Assembly (NCBI GenBank): GCA_003599575.1
Contig: QZKV01000038.1
Span: 1 to 41,258 of the forward strand
From: Desulfobacteraceae bacterium
Lineage (GTDB): Bacteria > Desulfobacterota > Desulfobacteria > Desulfobacterales > Desulfosarcinaceae
Direction of reading: 5' to 3'
DNA: 41,258 bases
In this document: positions 23,913 through 31,530 of the stretch, piece after piece
Layout: each line of letters opens with the position of its first letter
Position numbering within the stretch: position 1 is the stretch's first letter
Position numbers and translations under genes: made by a program
Notes under the pieces: generated by a model
Databases searched by the model: none
Told to the model about the DNA's origin: nothing
What the model saw: the letters and a program-made list of their open reading frames with translations, nothing else

Positions 23913-25304
23913 TTGAAATTATTTCAGCTGACGTGGTGCGTCGTACTGGTCCTGATCGCTTTTGCTGCAACCGACGGGCACGCCGCGGAGAAGAATCCCG
24001 CCCCACCCGCCAACGGTGCATACGCCTATTCGGTGCAGCTGGTGCCCTTCAAGGCGCTGGCGGATGCCGAACATTGGATTCAGGAGCTCGGCCGCAAGGG
24101 CTACCATCCCTATATCCACCAGGGAAGCGATGCACAGGGCGTCCCCTGGTTCGCGGTGCGCATCGCCGATTACCCCACTCCCGAGGAGGCCGCCAAGGCG
24201 CTGAACGAGTTCAAGCGGGCCGAAAACCTGGCCGGCTTCGTGACCCGGCGCGACACCATCTTCCCCTCGAACGCCAACGGGCTTTCATCCGCGGCTTTGC
24301 AGGCCCAGACCGAAGCGCCCTCTTCCGCACTGCTGGAGCAGCTTGAAACGCTGCAGAAGAGAATCGAGGATTTGGAGAAAGAGGCCGAGGCGCGCCGGAT
24401 CCTGCGCATGACCGAAGAAGAGAAAAGCAAAACCGAAGCCGAGGTCCTGACGGCCGCGGGGCGTGAATACACCCTGATCCCCCGCAACCGGCTCGACTTC
24501 GAGTACAATCTGTCCTACGACTACTTCTCCAGCGACATCCTGCAGGACCTGCGCAACACGGAGGGCGGGCGCCTGTACGTGGAGCGCCGGGGCAATCACA
24601 CCCTGACGAACCAGCTTTTGACGGAATACGGCGTTCTGGACAACCTGAGCCTGAACTTCGGGCTGCCCTTTGTTTTCAAGTACGACAAGCGCACCGGAGA
24701 AGACCGCGAAGTCACCGATCTGGGCGATATCTCCCTGGGGCTTCAATATCAGCCCTTCAAGGCCGGCGGCACCTGGCCCGCGCCGATCCTTTCGCTGAGC
24801 GGCATCTTTCCCACCGGGCGCAGCCCCTACAAGATCAATCCCGAAGAGGATCTGGCCACCGGCAACGGCTATTATGCCGTGGTCGGGGGGGTTGCCCTCT
24901 CCAAGACCCTGGATCCGGTCGTGGTCTTCGGCAGCATCAGCTATATCCATCCCTTCACGACCAGCCGGACCGAGCAGATCCTGAACAACGGACTGGTTCT
25001 GGACGAAGTCGATCCCGGAGACAGGTTCGGGTTCAGCCTGGGAATCGGCTTCGCGCTTTCCTATACGACTTCGCTGACTTTGAGCTACGATTACGCCTAT
25101 CATCTGAAAACCAACTATCTTTTCACCAACAACACCTCGATCGACAGCAACAGCTGGGTGACATCCAGCTTTAACATCGGCACCGGATGGCAGATCTCCC
25201 CCAGGTTTTCACTGTACACCCGAGTAGATATAGGGCTGACCAACGATGACCCGGATTTCAGCTTTTCCATACGCATTCCGGTGCGCTTCGATCTGGGCGA
25301 TTAG
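23913..25304 (+). CDS. SPOR domain plus coiled coil plus outer-membrane beta-barrel protein
   Basis: The 463-residue protein has a signal peptide ending DGHAA, a SPOR-like domain (about 37-112; YAYSVQLVPFKALADAEHWI, WFAVRIADYPTPEEAAKAL), a coiled coil (about 138-180; LEQLETLQKRIEDLEKEAEA) and a beta-rich region (about 190-463) with alternating strands such as LSLNFGLPFVFKYD and ISLGLQYQPF, like the phenol-degradation MetA/transporter-type outer-membrane barrels. SPOR binds denuded peptidoglycan glycan. The start is TTG at 23913, 12 bp after the peptidase stop; no suitable ATG exists and the signal peptide begins right there. The position matches FilC-type genes (uncertain). It probably forms a peptidoglycan-tethered pore or assembly platform (inference). 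Confidence 0.75.
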   Translation: MKLFQLTWCVVLVLIAFAATDGHAAEKNPAPPANGAYAYSVQLVPFKALADAEHWIQELGRKGYHPYIHQGSDAQGVPWFAVRIADYPTPEEAAKALNEFKRAENLAGFVTRRDTIFPSNANGLSSAALQAQTEAPSSALLEQLETLQKRIEDLEKEAEARRILRMTEEEKSKTEAEVLTAAGREYTLIPRNRLDFEYNLSYDYFSSDILQDLRNTEGGRLYVERRGNHTLTNQLLTEYGVLDNLSLNFGLPFVFKYDKRTGEDREVTDLGDISLGLQYQPFKAGGTWPAPILSLSGIFPTGRSPYKINPEEDLATGNGYYAVVGGVALSKTLDPVVVFGSISYIHPFTTSRTEQILNNGLVLDEVDPGDRFGFSLGIGFALSYTTSLTLSYDYAYHLKTNYLFTNNTSIDSNSWVTSSFNIGTGWQISPRFSLYTRVDIGLTNDDPDFSFSIRIPVRFDLGD

Positions 25305-25347
25305 CATGCCGGAACGCCTGCACCCCCAATGCTGGAACGGAAGGGCC

Positions 25348-27597
25348 ATGCTGCGGATCTTCTTCTGTTTCCTTTTCTCAGTTTGGATCACCGCCTGGGG
25401 CTCTGCAGGAACGGCCCGGGCCGCGTTCATCGAGCAGATGGCCGTGGATGCCAGGGCCATTGCCCTGGGCAACAGCGTCACCGCCGATCCGCCCGGATTG
25501 TCGGCGATCCACTACAACCCGGCCGGGCTGCACCTGCTGCCCGAAGGAAAACTGTTCACCAGCGGGCTGACGGTTCCTTTCATCAAGATCACCTCTTCCT
25601 TCGAGGCCGATCCGGATTTCGATGGGTTTTTCGGGGGGTACAACGACGACCCCCTGAGCGGTACCCAAGGCTCCAATTCCAGCGGGCGCATGTATGTGCC
25701 CATCGTGAACGAGGAGGTCAATTTTCTGGTGGCCCCGATCCTGGGCATGACCTATCGTGCACCCAAATCGCGCTGGAGTTTTGCCATCGGCAACTATGTG
25801 CCCTTCGGGGTGGGATTCAATCACAAGGACCCCGCAGACCCGGTGCGTTTCGGGGCCAAATACGCCTATGTCCAGCACCTGGTCTACGCGGCGCCTTCGG
25901 TGAGCTACAAACTGACCGATACGCTTTCCGCCGGAGTGACGGTCGGTGTAGGGCAGACCGCGTTGGGTGTAGGGGTGGACATGCGTTCTCCCAACGACCT
26001 GGTCGCACTGACCCGCGTACTGGGGGACGCCACCCGAGACCTGGAAATCCCGATTGTATCCGAATTGACCTTTCCGCCGCCCTGGTTCGGTGGGGGCATC
26101 GGCCCTTACGATCAGGTGGCCAGTCTGCAACTCTCCACCCGGGATGATTTCTCGCCCAATTGGAATGTCGGTCTGCTGTGGGAACCGTTGCGCTGGCTGT
26201 CGCTGGGCATGGTCTATCAAAGCGAAATCAAGGTGCAGCTGACCGGGCGATACCGCTTCGACTACACGGAGGTTTTCCAGCAAACGGTCGACTGGATGGG
26301 GTCGTCTCCGACCCTGCTCATGCTTGCCGGCATGCTCAAGCTGCCCTTCAACGCCGTCCCCTACCAGAGCGGCACGGTCTATTCGGAATATAAATTCCCG
26401 CAGCGCGTGCAGATGGGCGTGAAGCTCAAGCCGTTCGAGCGTCTCAGCCTGCTGGCCGATCTGCACTGGGCGGACTGGTCCTCGCTGAAGGAGGATCGTT
26501 TCGTGTTCGATCAGGACATCCAGCTGCTGCAGGTCGTGCGCATGCTCGGATACACCGGAGGAGACAACACGCTGGTGCTGCAGCGCGATTTCAAAGACAC
26601 CTGGCATTGGAGCGCCGGGCTGGAATTCAAGCTCACCGACTGGTTGTCCATGATGCTGGGCTATGAGCGTCGCCCGACCTCGGTGAACCTGATCCACTGG
26701 GACAATATCTATTCGCTGCCGGACCTGGAGAGCTACTGCGCCGGCTTTTCGCTCAAATTCAAAAGCGGCACGCAAGTGGATCTGGGCTTCGCCTACCTGA
26801 TCAACGAGGGACTGAAGGTGCACAATGATTCCAGCGATCTGATGAATTCCACCGATCCCTTCACGCCGGTCTACAACCCTTACGCCGGCCTGAACTACTC
26901 ACAGAAAACCGAGACCTACCTGGCCTCGTTCAAAGTGACCATGCCACTGGAAGTGATGTCGGAAATGCTGCACGATACTCTTTCTTTGCTCAATCCTTTC
27001 AGCAGCGGGAAGAAAAATGGTGCCGGCAGGATCCATCCCAAGCCGGACGCTAAATCGGCTCTGGACACAACGCACGCGATTGATCAGCCAGTTCTTTTGA
27101 ACGAGTTCGAGTCTGGATCGAAGCAAGGCAGCCCGAAGTATACTGTGGAATTGGGACGCTTCACCTCGGCCGAACGTGCTTGCATCGCCAAAGGCTTCTA
27201 TTTGGATGCCGGCCTGAAACCGGAGCTGCGCGCCCTGAAAGATGAAAACGGCGCCACCATCTGGGTGATCCAGGTCGGACATTTCGATTCCCGCAGAAGG
27301 GCTGGAATCTATCAAACCTATCACGGACTGGTGGAAGCCAATATACAGCCCCTCGATCAGTCGATGGATCTGAGCGTGCGTTACGCGTTGCGGCTGGGGG
27401 GCTACGCGTCTCTCGATCGCGCCCGGATGGCTTCGGAATTCTACCTCTATCAGGGTTTCGATGTTCGGGTGCAACCGGCCGAACAGGGTTTTGCCTTGTT
27501 GATGGGCGATTTTGAAAGCGAAGGGCAGGCACGCGCGTACGCCGCAACATACGCCTTGACGGAAGCCGAGGCGGTTCCATTTGCAAAACAGCCTTGA
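25348..27597 (+). CDS. FadL/OmpP1-like outer-membrane barrel with C-terminal SPOR repeats
   Basis: The 749-residue protein has a signal peptide (MLRIFFCFLFSVWITAWG, cut after GTARA), then MAVDARAIALGNSVTADPPGLSAIHYNPAGL, the N-terminal hatch signature of FadL/OmpP1/TodX channels, and a long beta-barrel to about residue 545 (SFKVTMPL). The last 155 residues carry two SPOR-like repeats (YTVELGRFTSAERACIAKGF near 597; YALRLGGYASLDRARMASEF near 678). A barrel with its own peptidoglycan-binding tail is unusual. Start 25348 is chosen for GGAAGGG just upstream and the clean signal peptide; ATG 25306 adds a polar segment before it. Third in the operon after substrate 3; substrate for any transport is unknown. 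Confidence 0.8.
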   Translation: MLRIFFCFLFSVWITAWGSAGTARAAFIEQMAVDARAIALGNSVTADPPGLSAIHYNPAGLHLLPEGKLFTSGLTVPFIKITSSFEADPDFDGFFGGYNDDPLSGTQGSNSSGRMYVPIVNEEVNFLVAPILGMTYRAPKSRWSFAIGNYVPFGVGFNHKDPADPVRFGAKYAYVQHLVYAAPSVSYKLTDTLSAGVTVGVGQTALGVGVDMRSPNDLVALTRVLGDATRDLEIPIVSELTFPPPWFGGGIGPYDQVASLQLSTRDDFSPNWNVGLLWEPLRWLSLGMVYQSEIKVQLTGRYRFDYTEVFQQTVDWMGSSPTLLMLAGMLKLPFNAVPYQSGTVYSEYKFPQRVQMGVKLKPFERLSLLADLHWADWSSLKEDRFVFDQDIQLLQVVRMLGYTGGDNTLVLQRDFKDTWHWSAGLEFKLTDWLSMMLGYERRPTSVNLIHWDNIYSLPDLESYCAGFSLKFKSGTQVDLGFAYLINEGLKVHNDSSDLMNSTDPFTPVYNPYAGLNYSQKTETYLASFKVTMPLEVMSEMLHDTLSLLNPFSSGKKNGAGRIHPKPDAKSALDTTHAIDQPVLLNEFESGSKQGSPKYTVELGRFTSAERACIAKGFYLDAGLKPELRALKDENGATIWVIQVGHFDSRRRAGIYQTYHGLVEANIQPLDQSMDLSVRYALRLGGYASLDRARMASEFYLYQGFDVRVQPAEQGFALLMGDFESEGQARAYAATYALTEAEAVPFAKQP

Positions 27598-27612
27598 TTC
27601 TTTGGAGTAAAA

Positions 27613-29160
27613 ATGATCGGAACCATCCGCAGCCTGATTTTTGCCTCCGTATGGATTGCCTCTGTCGCGTCGGCGCATGCCGCCGAGACGCAGACCCAAG
27701 CGCCGCGTCCATCAGTGCTTTTCAAAGAGAAGACGACGCTCTTGAGCCGCATCGAACCCGGGGAAACCTTCTATCCCGTATCCTTTCAGGTCAGTTCCGA
27801 CAACGCCCATGTGGCCTATGCCGGACGAAGGGCCGAAGGCATGTTCGCAGCCATGGATCGGCACCGCGGGCCTTTTTGCGAGGGCGTGGCCAAAGGCACG
27901 CCGCTGTTCAGCAGGGGTGAATTTCACTGGGCCTACATTGCCTATGAAGGCAACCAGAAAGCGCAGGCCTTCATCGACGGACGCCCGGAAATGAAATGCG
28001 ACGGCATCGACGCCTTTGTCTTCAGCCCGGATGGGACGCGCTGGGCCTACCGCGCCGCCCTGCAGAAAAAACAGGCGCTGGTCGCCAGCGGGGTCGCGGG
28101 CCCGCTCTTCGATGTCGTCATCCCGGCCGGACCGGTATTCGGCCCGCACGGGCGCATGGCCTACGGGGCCGTGAACGGACAAGAGAAATTCATGGTGGTG
28201 GACGGCCGGCCGGAACCGGTGGGGGGCATCGTGCAGGGCATCGTTTTCAGCCCTGACGGCAGACGCCTGGCTTATGCCGTAAAGACGCGCGACCATACCT
28301 CGGTCACCTGCGACGGGCAAAACGGGCCGGCCTACCAGGCCGTCGTCCAGTTGACCTTCAGCCCCGATTCCAAGCGCCTGGCCTACATGGCTCAGAAAGA
28401 CAACCGCTGGGTCGCGGTGATCGACGGCAAGGAACAAGAGGGAGGCGACCAGGTCGGCATGCCCTTGTTCAGTCCGGACAGCCTCCGCTGTGCTTACGCG
28501 ATCCGCACCGGCGGCAAATGGCACGTGGTGGCGGATGGAATCCGGGGGCCGGCCTGCGAAGAACTCGGGGTTTACCTTTTCAGCCTCGACAGTTCGCGCC
28601 TGGCGTACATGGCGCAAAACAAGCAAAGGGGCTGCGTCGTGGTCAACGGCCAGCCGCAGGCGACCTACGACTCGGTGGGCATACCGGTGTTCAGCCCCGA
28701 CGGCGCGCAACTGGCATTCCAGGCCAGGCTCAAAGACCGCTGGTTCATCGTTCAGGACGGCCGGGCTCATGCCCAGGCCTATGACAACGTGCGCCTGCCG
28801 GTGTTCAGCCCCGACGGGAGACACCTGGCCTACATCGGCATCGACGGCAACAAGATGGTGATGGTGCTGGATGAGCACCCTTTGGGCAGCTACGATTCGG
28901 TCACGTTTCCCTGCTTCAGTCCCTCGGGAACCCACGTGGCCTATGCCGGCTGCCGGCAGGACCGCTGGCGCATCTTCGTGGACGGGCAGGGCGGCGCAGC
29001 GGTTTTCGACGCCTCCTTGAAAGAGAGCACGATTCTCTTCGGCGGCGATTCGAACCTGAGCGTGGTCATGCTGAGGATGCCCGGACCCGAATTCTGGCGC
29101 CTGGAAGTGGCCGTGTCGGCCGGGGCCTTGCCGCCATCGGGTTCCGCGCCGCAAAAATAA
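27613..29160 (+). CDS. Secreted WD40/TolB-like beta-propeller protein
   Basis: The 515-residue protein has a signal peptide (IGTIRSLIFASVWIASVASAHA) and eleven repeats of the form VFSPDGRRLAYxA, from QVSSDNAHVAYAG to CFSPSGTHVAYAG, spaced about 45 residues and alternating with a VxxDGxxxxxYD strand. This matches PD40/WD40-like or TolB-type propellers, which act as protein-protein scaffolds. Eleven repeats exceed one 6-8-bladed ring, so it may form a larger or double propeller. It starts 15 bp after the FadL-like gene, with GGAG before ATG, and belongs to the same operon. Probable periplasmic scaffold of the apparatus (inference). No catalytic residues are recognised. Confidence 0.78.
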   Translation: MIGTIRSLIFASVWIASVASAHAAETQTQAPRPSVLFKEKTTLLSRIEPGETFYPVSFQVSSDNAHVAYAGRRAEGMFAAMDRHRGPFCEGVAKGTPLFSRGEFHWAYIAYEGNQKAQAFIDGRPEMKCDGIDAFVFSPDGTRWAYRAALQKKQALVASGVAGPLFDVVIPAGPVFGPHGRMAYGAVNGQEKFMVVDGRPEPVGGIVQGIVFSPDGRRLAYAVKTRDHTSVTCDGQNGPAYQAVVQLTFSPDSKRLAYMAQKDNRWVAVIDGKEQEGGDQVGMPLFSPDSLRCAYAIRTGGKWHVVADGIRGPACEELGVYLFSLDSSRLAYMAQNKQRGCVVVNGQPQATYDSVGIPVFSPDGAQLAFQARLKDRWFIVQDGRAHAQAYDNVRLPVFSPDGRHLAYIGIDGNKMVMVLDEHPLGSYDSVTFPCFSPSGTHVAYAGCRQDRWRIFVDGQGGAAVFDASLKESTILFGGDSNLSVVMLRMPGPEFWRLEVAVSAGALPPSGSAPQK

Positions 29161-29200
29161 AGCGCCCGCAAGCTTGCCAACCCAAATCGAGGAGGTCCCC

Positions 29201-30373
29201 ATGCCATCCTTCCGCCAAACCGTTTCCCTGCTGGCCGATCATGGCCGCCAAGAGGCCCTGCCCGCGATCCGGGCCATGCTGGAAGCCGCCGGGACGGCCA
29301 ATGAATACCGCCTCAACCGTCCCCTCACGCCCTTCGTATGGGCTCTGGTGATGATCAACCTGGCGTATGCCCGGTTGCGCGGGCCTGCCCGCAGCGCCTG
29401 CCTCGACGCGGGTTGCAGCGCCAGGGCCAATGACGCCTTCGAGCAGCGCTTCAGGGGGCGGTTGCCCCGATGGACGGTCCGCGCCCTGACCGAACCCGAC
29501 GCATTTCTGGCTGACATCCGGATTTACGAAAAGCAGGAAGGCCACAAGCCCGACATCCCGTTCGATACTGAAAGCGATTACTACCGCTTGATCGTCAAAG
29601 ACCCCATGCGCATTAAGGAAGAACAGTTCGTCTACAGTGCCGTTCTGAACAACGGATTGCTCGAAAACGGGACCTTTTCGGCGCTCGACCTGGGCACCGG
29701 CTCCGGAAGACTGGCGTTCTGCGTGGCCGATTTGCTGCGGCGCTGTTTTCCGTCGGGAGATTTCGAAGTATACGGCCTGGACATCAATCCGCTCAACATC
29801 AAGGACGCCCTGGAATGCAAAAACGAGAAGGGGTACGGCCCGCAGGTCAAATTCATCACCGCCGACATGACCCTGACGCCCTTCGCGCAGGATTACTTCT
29901 CCCTGTGCAGCGCCGCTTCCTCCATCTACCTCGTGCCGGCCTATGCACGACCCTTGTGCATCCTCGAAATGGCCCGAATTCTGAAGACCGGCGGAGAAGG
30001 GCTGATCACCGGCCCCAACGAATTCTTTACCCTGCGGGACTATGTCTGCTGCATGGGCGCCTCCAATTTCAGGACATATATCAACCCCTGCAACATGTAT
30101 CTGGCCCAGAAACTCGGTCCCACCGGCGTGCTGATCGACCGGGCCGCCCGGCAACGGCTGGACTTCGCGTTCCCGGATACCGGCGAGTTGTGTCTGTCCC
30201 TCGAGGAGGCGGGGTGCGAGGTGATCCAGGTCGATTACTGGCCCAAGAGCAACGTGAAGCCGATCATGGCCGCCATCCGCTTCCGCAAGACCGCTGCCGC
30301 CGGCCAGCGCCTCTCCAGGTACAATATCTTCATGCAGCGCCTGATCGAAGAGCGCGGGGTGACGCCGATCTGA
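29201..30373 (+). CDS. SAM-dependent class I methyltransferase
   Basis: The 390-residue soluble protein has an all-helical N-terminal region (about 1-150) then a Rossmann methyltransferase: motif I ALDLGTGSGRLAF (161-173), acidic VYGLDINPLNI at the end of beta2, ITADMTLTPF, and LEMARILKTGGEGLITGPNEF. The target is unknown; protein, lipid or small-molecule methylation are all possible. GAGGAGG lies about 5 nt before ATG 29201. It is the last gene of the run starting at 22212, 40 bp after the propeller gene, and the only predicted cytoplasmic product. It could modify a substrate before export (inference), or be unrelated. Confidence 0.8.
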   Translation: MPSFRQTVSLLADHGRQEALPAIRAMLEAAGTANEYRLNRPLTPFVWALVMINLAYARLRGPARSACLDAGCSARANDAFEQRFRGRLPRWTVRALTEPDAFLADIRIYEKQEGHKPDIPFDTESDYYRLIVKDPMRIKEEQFVYSAVLNNGLLENGTFSALDLGTGSGRLAFCVADLLRRCFPSGDFEVYGLDINPLNIKDALECKNEKGYGPQVKFITADMTLTPFAQDYFSLCSAASSIYLVPAYARPLCILEMARILKTGGEGLITGPNEFFTLRDYVCCMGASNFRTYINPCNMYLAQKLGPTGVLIDRAARQRLDFAFPDTGELCLSLEEAGCEVIQVDYWPKSNVKPIMAAIRFRKTAAAGQRLSRYNIFMQRLIEERGVTPI

Positions 30374-30419
30374 GGGTATACAAAAAGACCGATTTTCTCT
30401 ACGTCTTTGGGCCTTTGCG

Positions 30420-30579
30420 TTTGCATGCGCCGGCCGATATGTCTTCAGTCCATACCGAATGCGGCGGCGGGGCATCCATAGTGCAGCCGGGCGCCCGGAG
30501 AGCAGCGCTCCCTCCATGCTCATAAGCCCGAATCCCTGTCGCCGAAAGGCGAAAGGGTTTTCGTATGAAGCAGTTGTTT
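30420..30579 (+). repeat. Duplicated 5' leader of the substrate-4 gene (copy 1, truncated)
   Basis: This 160-bp segment matches 30850-31009 with about three mismatches. It contains the upstream leader, the SD-containing hairpin (30534-30557), ATG at 30565 and the first five codons (MKQLF), then breaks off 6 bp before composite element C. The intact copy continues as the 30995 gene. Confidence 0.92.
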
Positions 30580-30585
30580 ATCCTC

Positions 30586-30721
30586 GTTCCCAAGCTCCAG
30601 CTTGGGAACGCGTGCCTGGAAGCTCCGGCTTCCTTTCCCCACTTATGCCGGTGCTCGGAATAATCCGCTGACCGCGAAGCAAAGCTTCGCTAAACGGGTT
30701 CCAAGCTGGAGCTTGGGAACC
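30586..30721. repeat. Composite palindromic element, copy C
   Basis: Same order as copies A and B: 24-bp palindrome (30586-30609), GGAAGC-tccg-GCTTCC (30618-30633), spacer, GCGAAGC-aaa-GCTTCGC (30674-30690) and the inverted outer palindrome with one base lost (30697-30721). The final AAGCTCGAGCTT unit is absent. It separates the truncated and intact 5' ends of the substrate-4 gene. The 128 bp after it hold a weak GCCGGAA/TTCCGGC hairpin and no gene. Confidence 0.8.
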
Positions 30722-30849
30722 AGAGGAAAAGAGTAATGGCGCAGAGATGCCGGGGCCGGAAAAAACAGCTTCCGGCTCCTTCGAGCGCCCCATACGAAAG
30801 CCGCAGTGATTCACCCGCCATACCCATCAACCATCCATCTCTCTAAAGT

Positions 30850-31009
30850 TTTGCATGCGCCGGCCGATATGTCTTCAGTCCATACCGAATGCGGCGGCGG
30901 GGCATCCATAGTGCAGCCGGGCGGCCTGAGAGCGGCGCTCCCTCCATGCTCATAAGCCCGAATCCCTGTCGCCGAAAGGCGAAAGGGTTTTCGTATGAAG
31001 CAGTTGTTT
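30850..31009 (+). repeat. 5' leader of the substrate-4 gene (copy 2, intact)
   Basis: Second copy of the 160-bp unit at 30420-30579, here continuous with the full gene. It could be a gene-specific leader copied once, or itself a dispersed genomic repeat; a genome-wide search would tell. Confidence 0.9.
30964..30987 (+). promoter_or_regulatory. Hairpin that hides the ribosome-binding site of substrate 4
   Basis: CCCT-g-TCGCC, loop GAAA, GGCGA-a-AGGG forms a 9-bp stem with one mismatch and a GNRA tetraloop. The 3' arm contains the only Shine-Dalgarno candidate (AAAGGG, 7 nt before ATG 30995), and TTTTCGT follows. It could block translation or act as a terminator-like attenuator. The same structure is kept in the upstream duplicate at 30534-30557. 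No known riboswitch class was recognised. Confidence 0.5.
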
Positions 31010-31486
31010 CTGGTTTTTATGCTGGCTTTTTCGGGCGCCTGGGGAGATCCTGCGGAAGCACGCCTGCTTTCATTGACCGAGGATGAAATGGCCCATGTCA
31101 CCGGTCAGTTCGGTTTCAGCATCCCCGCGGGGGAAACGGTCAAACTCTACTTGTCTATGGATACGTTCTACTACCATGACGATGATGGAACGGGGAATTC
31201 TTCACAGGGAGGATATTTGAGTCTCTGCGGTCTCCACCTGGATGGTTCGATTTCGGTGGGATCGGCGGCGCACGTCCAATACGGCCCGTTGCGGTCTTTT
31301 GTGGACGGTTCGCAGGTTTCAGGATTGAGCATCTTAATCGATGACATGACTATCCGCATCGACCATTTCGCCATCGATGCCATCCGCGTGGGCAGCGCGC
31401 CGGGCGAGGGGCCGAGTTTCGGCGCCATCGGCATGCAAAATTTCGTGATGCATCTTTCGGGGAAGATGCAGATATATATCCACTGA
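30995..31486 (+). CDS. Exported DUF6160/FilA-like protein with GG-leader-like motif (substrate 4)
   Basis: The 163-residue protein has a signal peptide (MKQLFLVFMLAFSGAWG, cut near AEA), then LTEDEMAHVTGQFGFSI (28-44): Leu at -12, Glu -8, Met -7, Val -4, Gly -2, Gln -1. FYYHDDDGTGN follows, then LSLCGLHLDGSI and a beta-rich C-terminus ending MHLSGKMQIYIH. It is the shortest of the four related exported proteins and lies 620 bp beyond the methyltransferase, with its leader duplicated upstream. Likely processed by the C39 peptidase of the same locus (inference). It is convergent with the TRAP operon. Confidence 0.78.
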   Translation: MKQLFLVFMLAFSGAWGDPAEARLLSLTEDEMAHVTGQFGFSIPAGETVKLYLSMDTFYYHDDDGTGNSSQGGYLSLCGLHLDGSISVGSAAHVQYGPLRSFVDGSQVSGLSILIDDMTIRIDHFAIDAIRVGSAPGEGPSFGAIGMQNFVMHLSGKMQIYIH

Positions 31487-31530
31487 ACGGCCCGTGTGCC
31501 CGCAAAGAGCCGCCACCTTTCCGGGTTGGT

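Noticed and set aside
27712..29202. 496-codon minus-strand frame opposite the propeller gene
   Set aside because: The plus strand has signal peptide, operon spacing and eleven repeats; the reverse frame only mirrors the repeats.
30850..30994. TPP or c-di-GMP riboswitch in the substrate-4 leader
   Set aside because: A CTGAGA string occurs in copy 2 but not in copy 1, and the other conserved thi-box parts and the GGCAAACC/GACGCAAAGCC core of the c-di-GMP-I class are absent.
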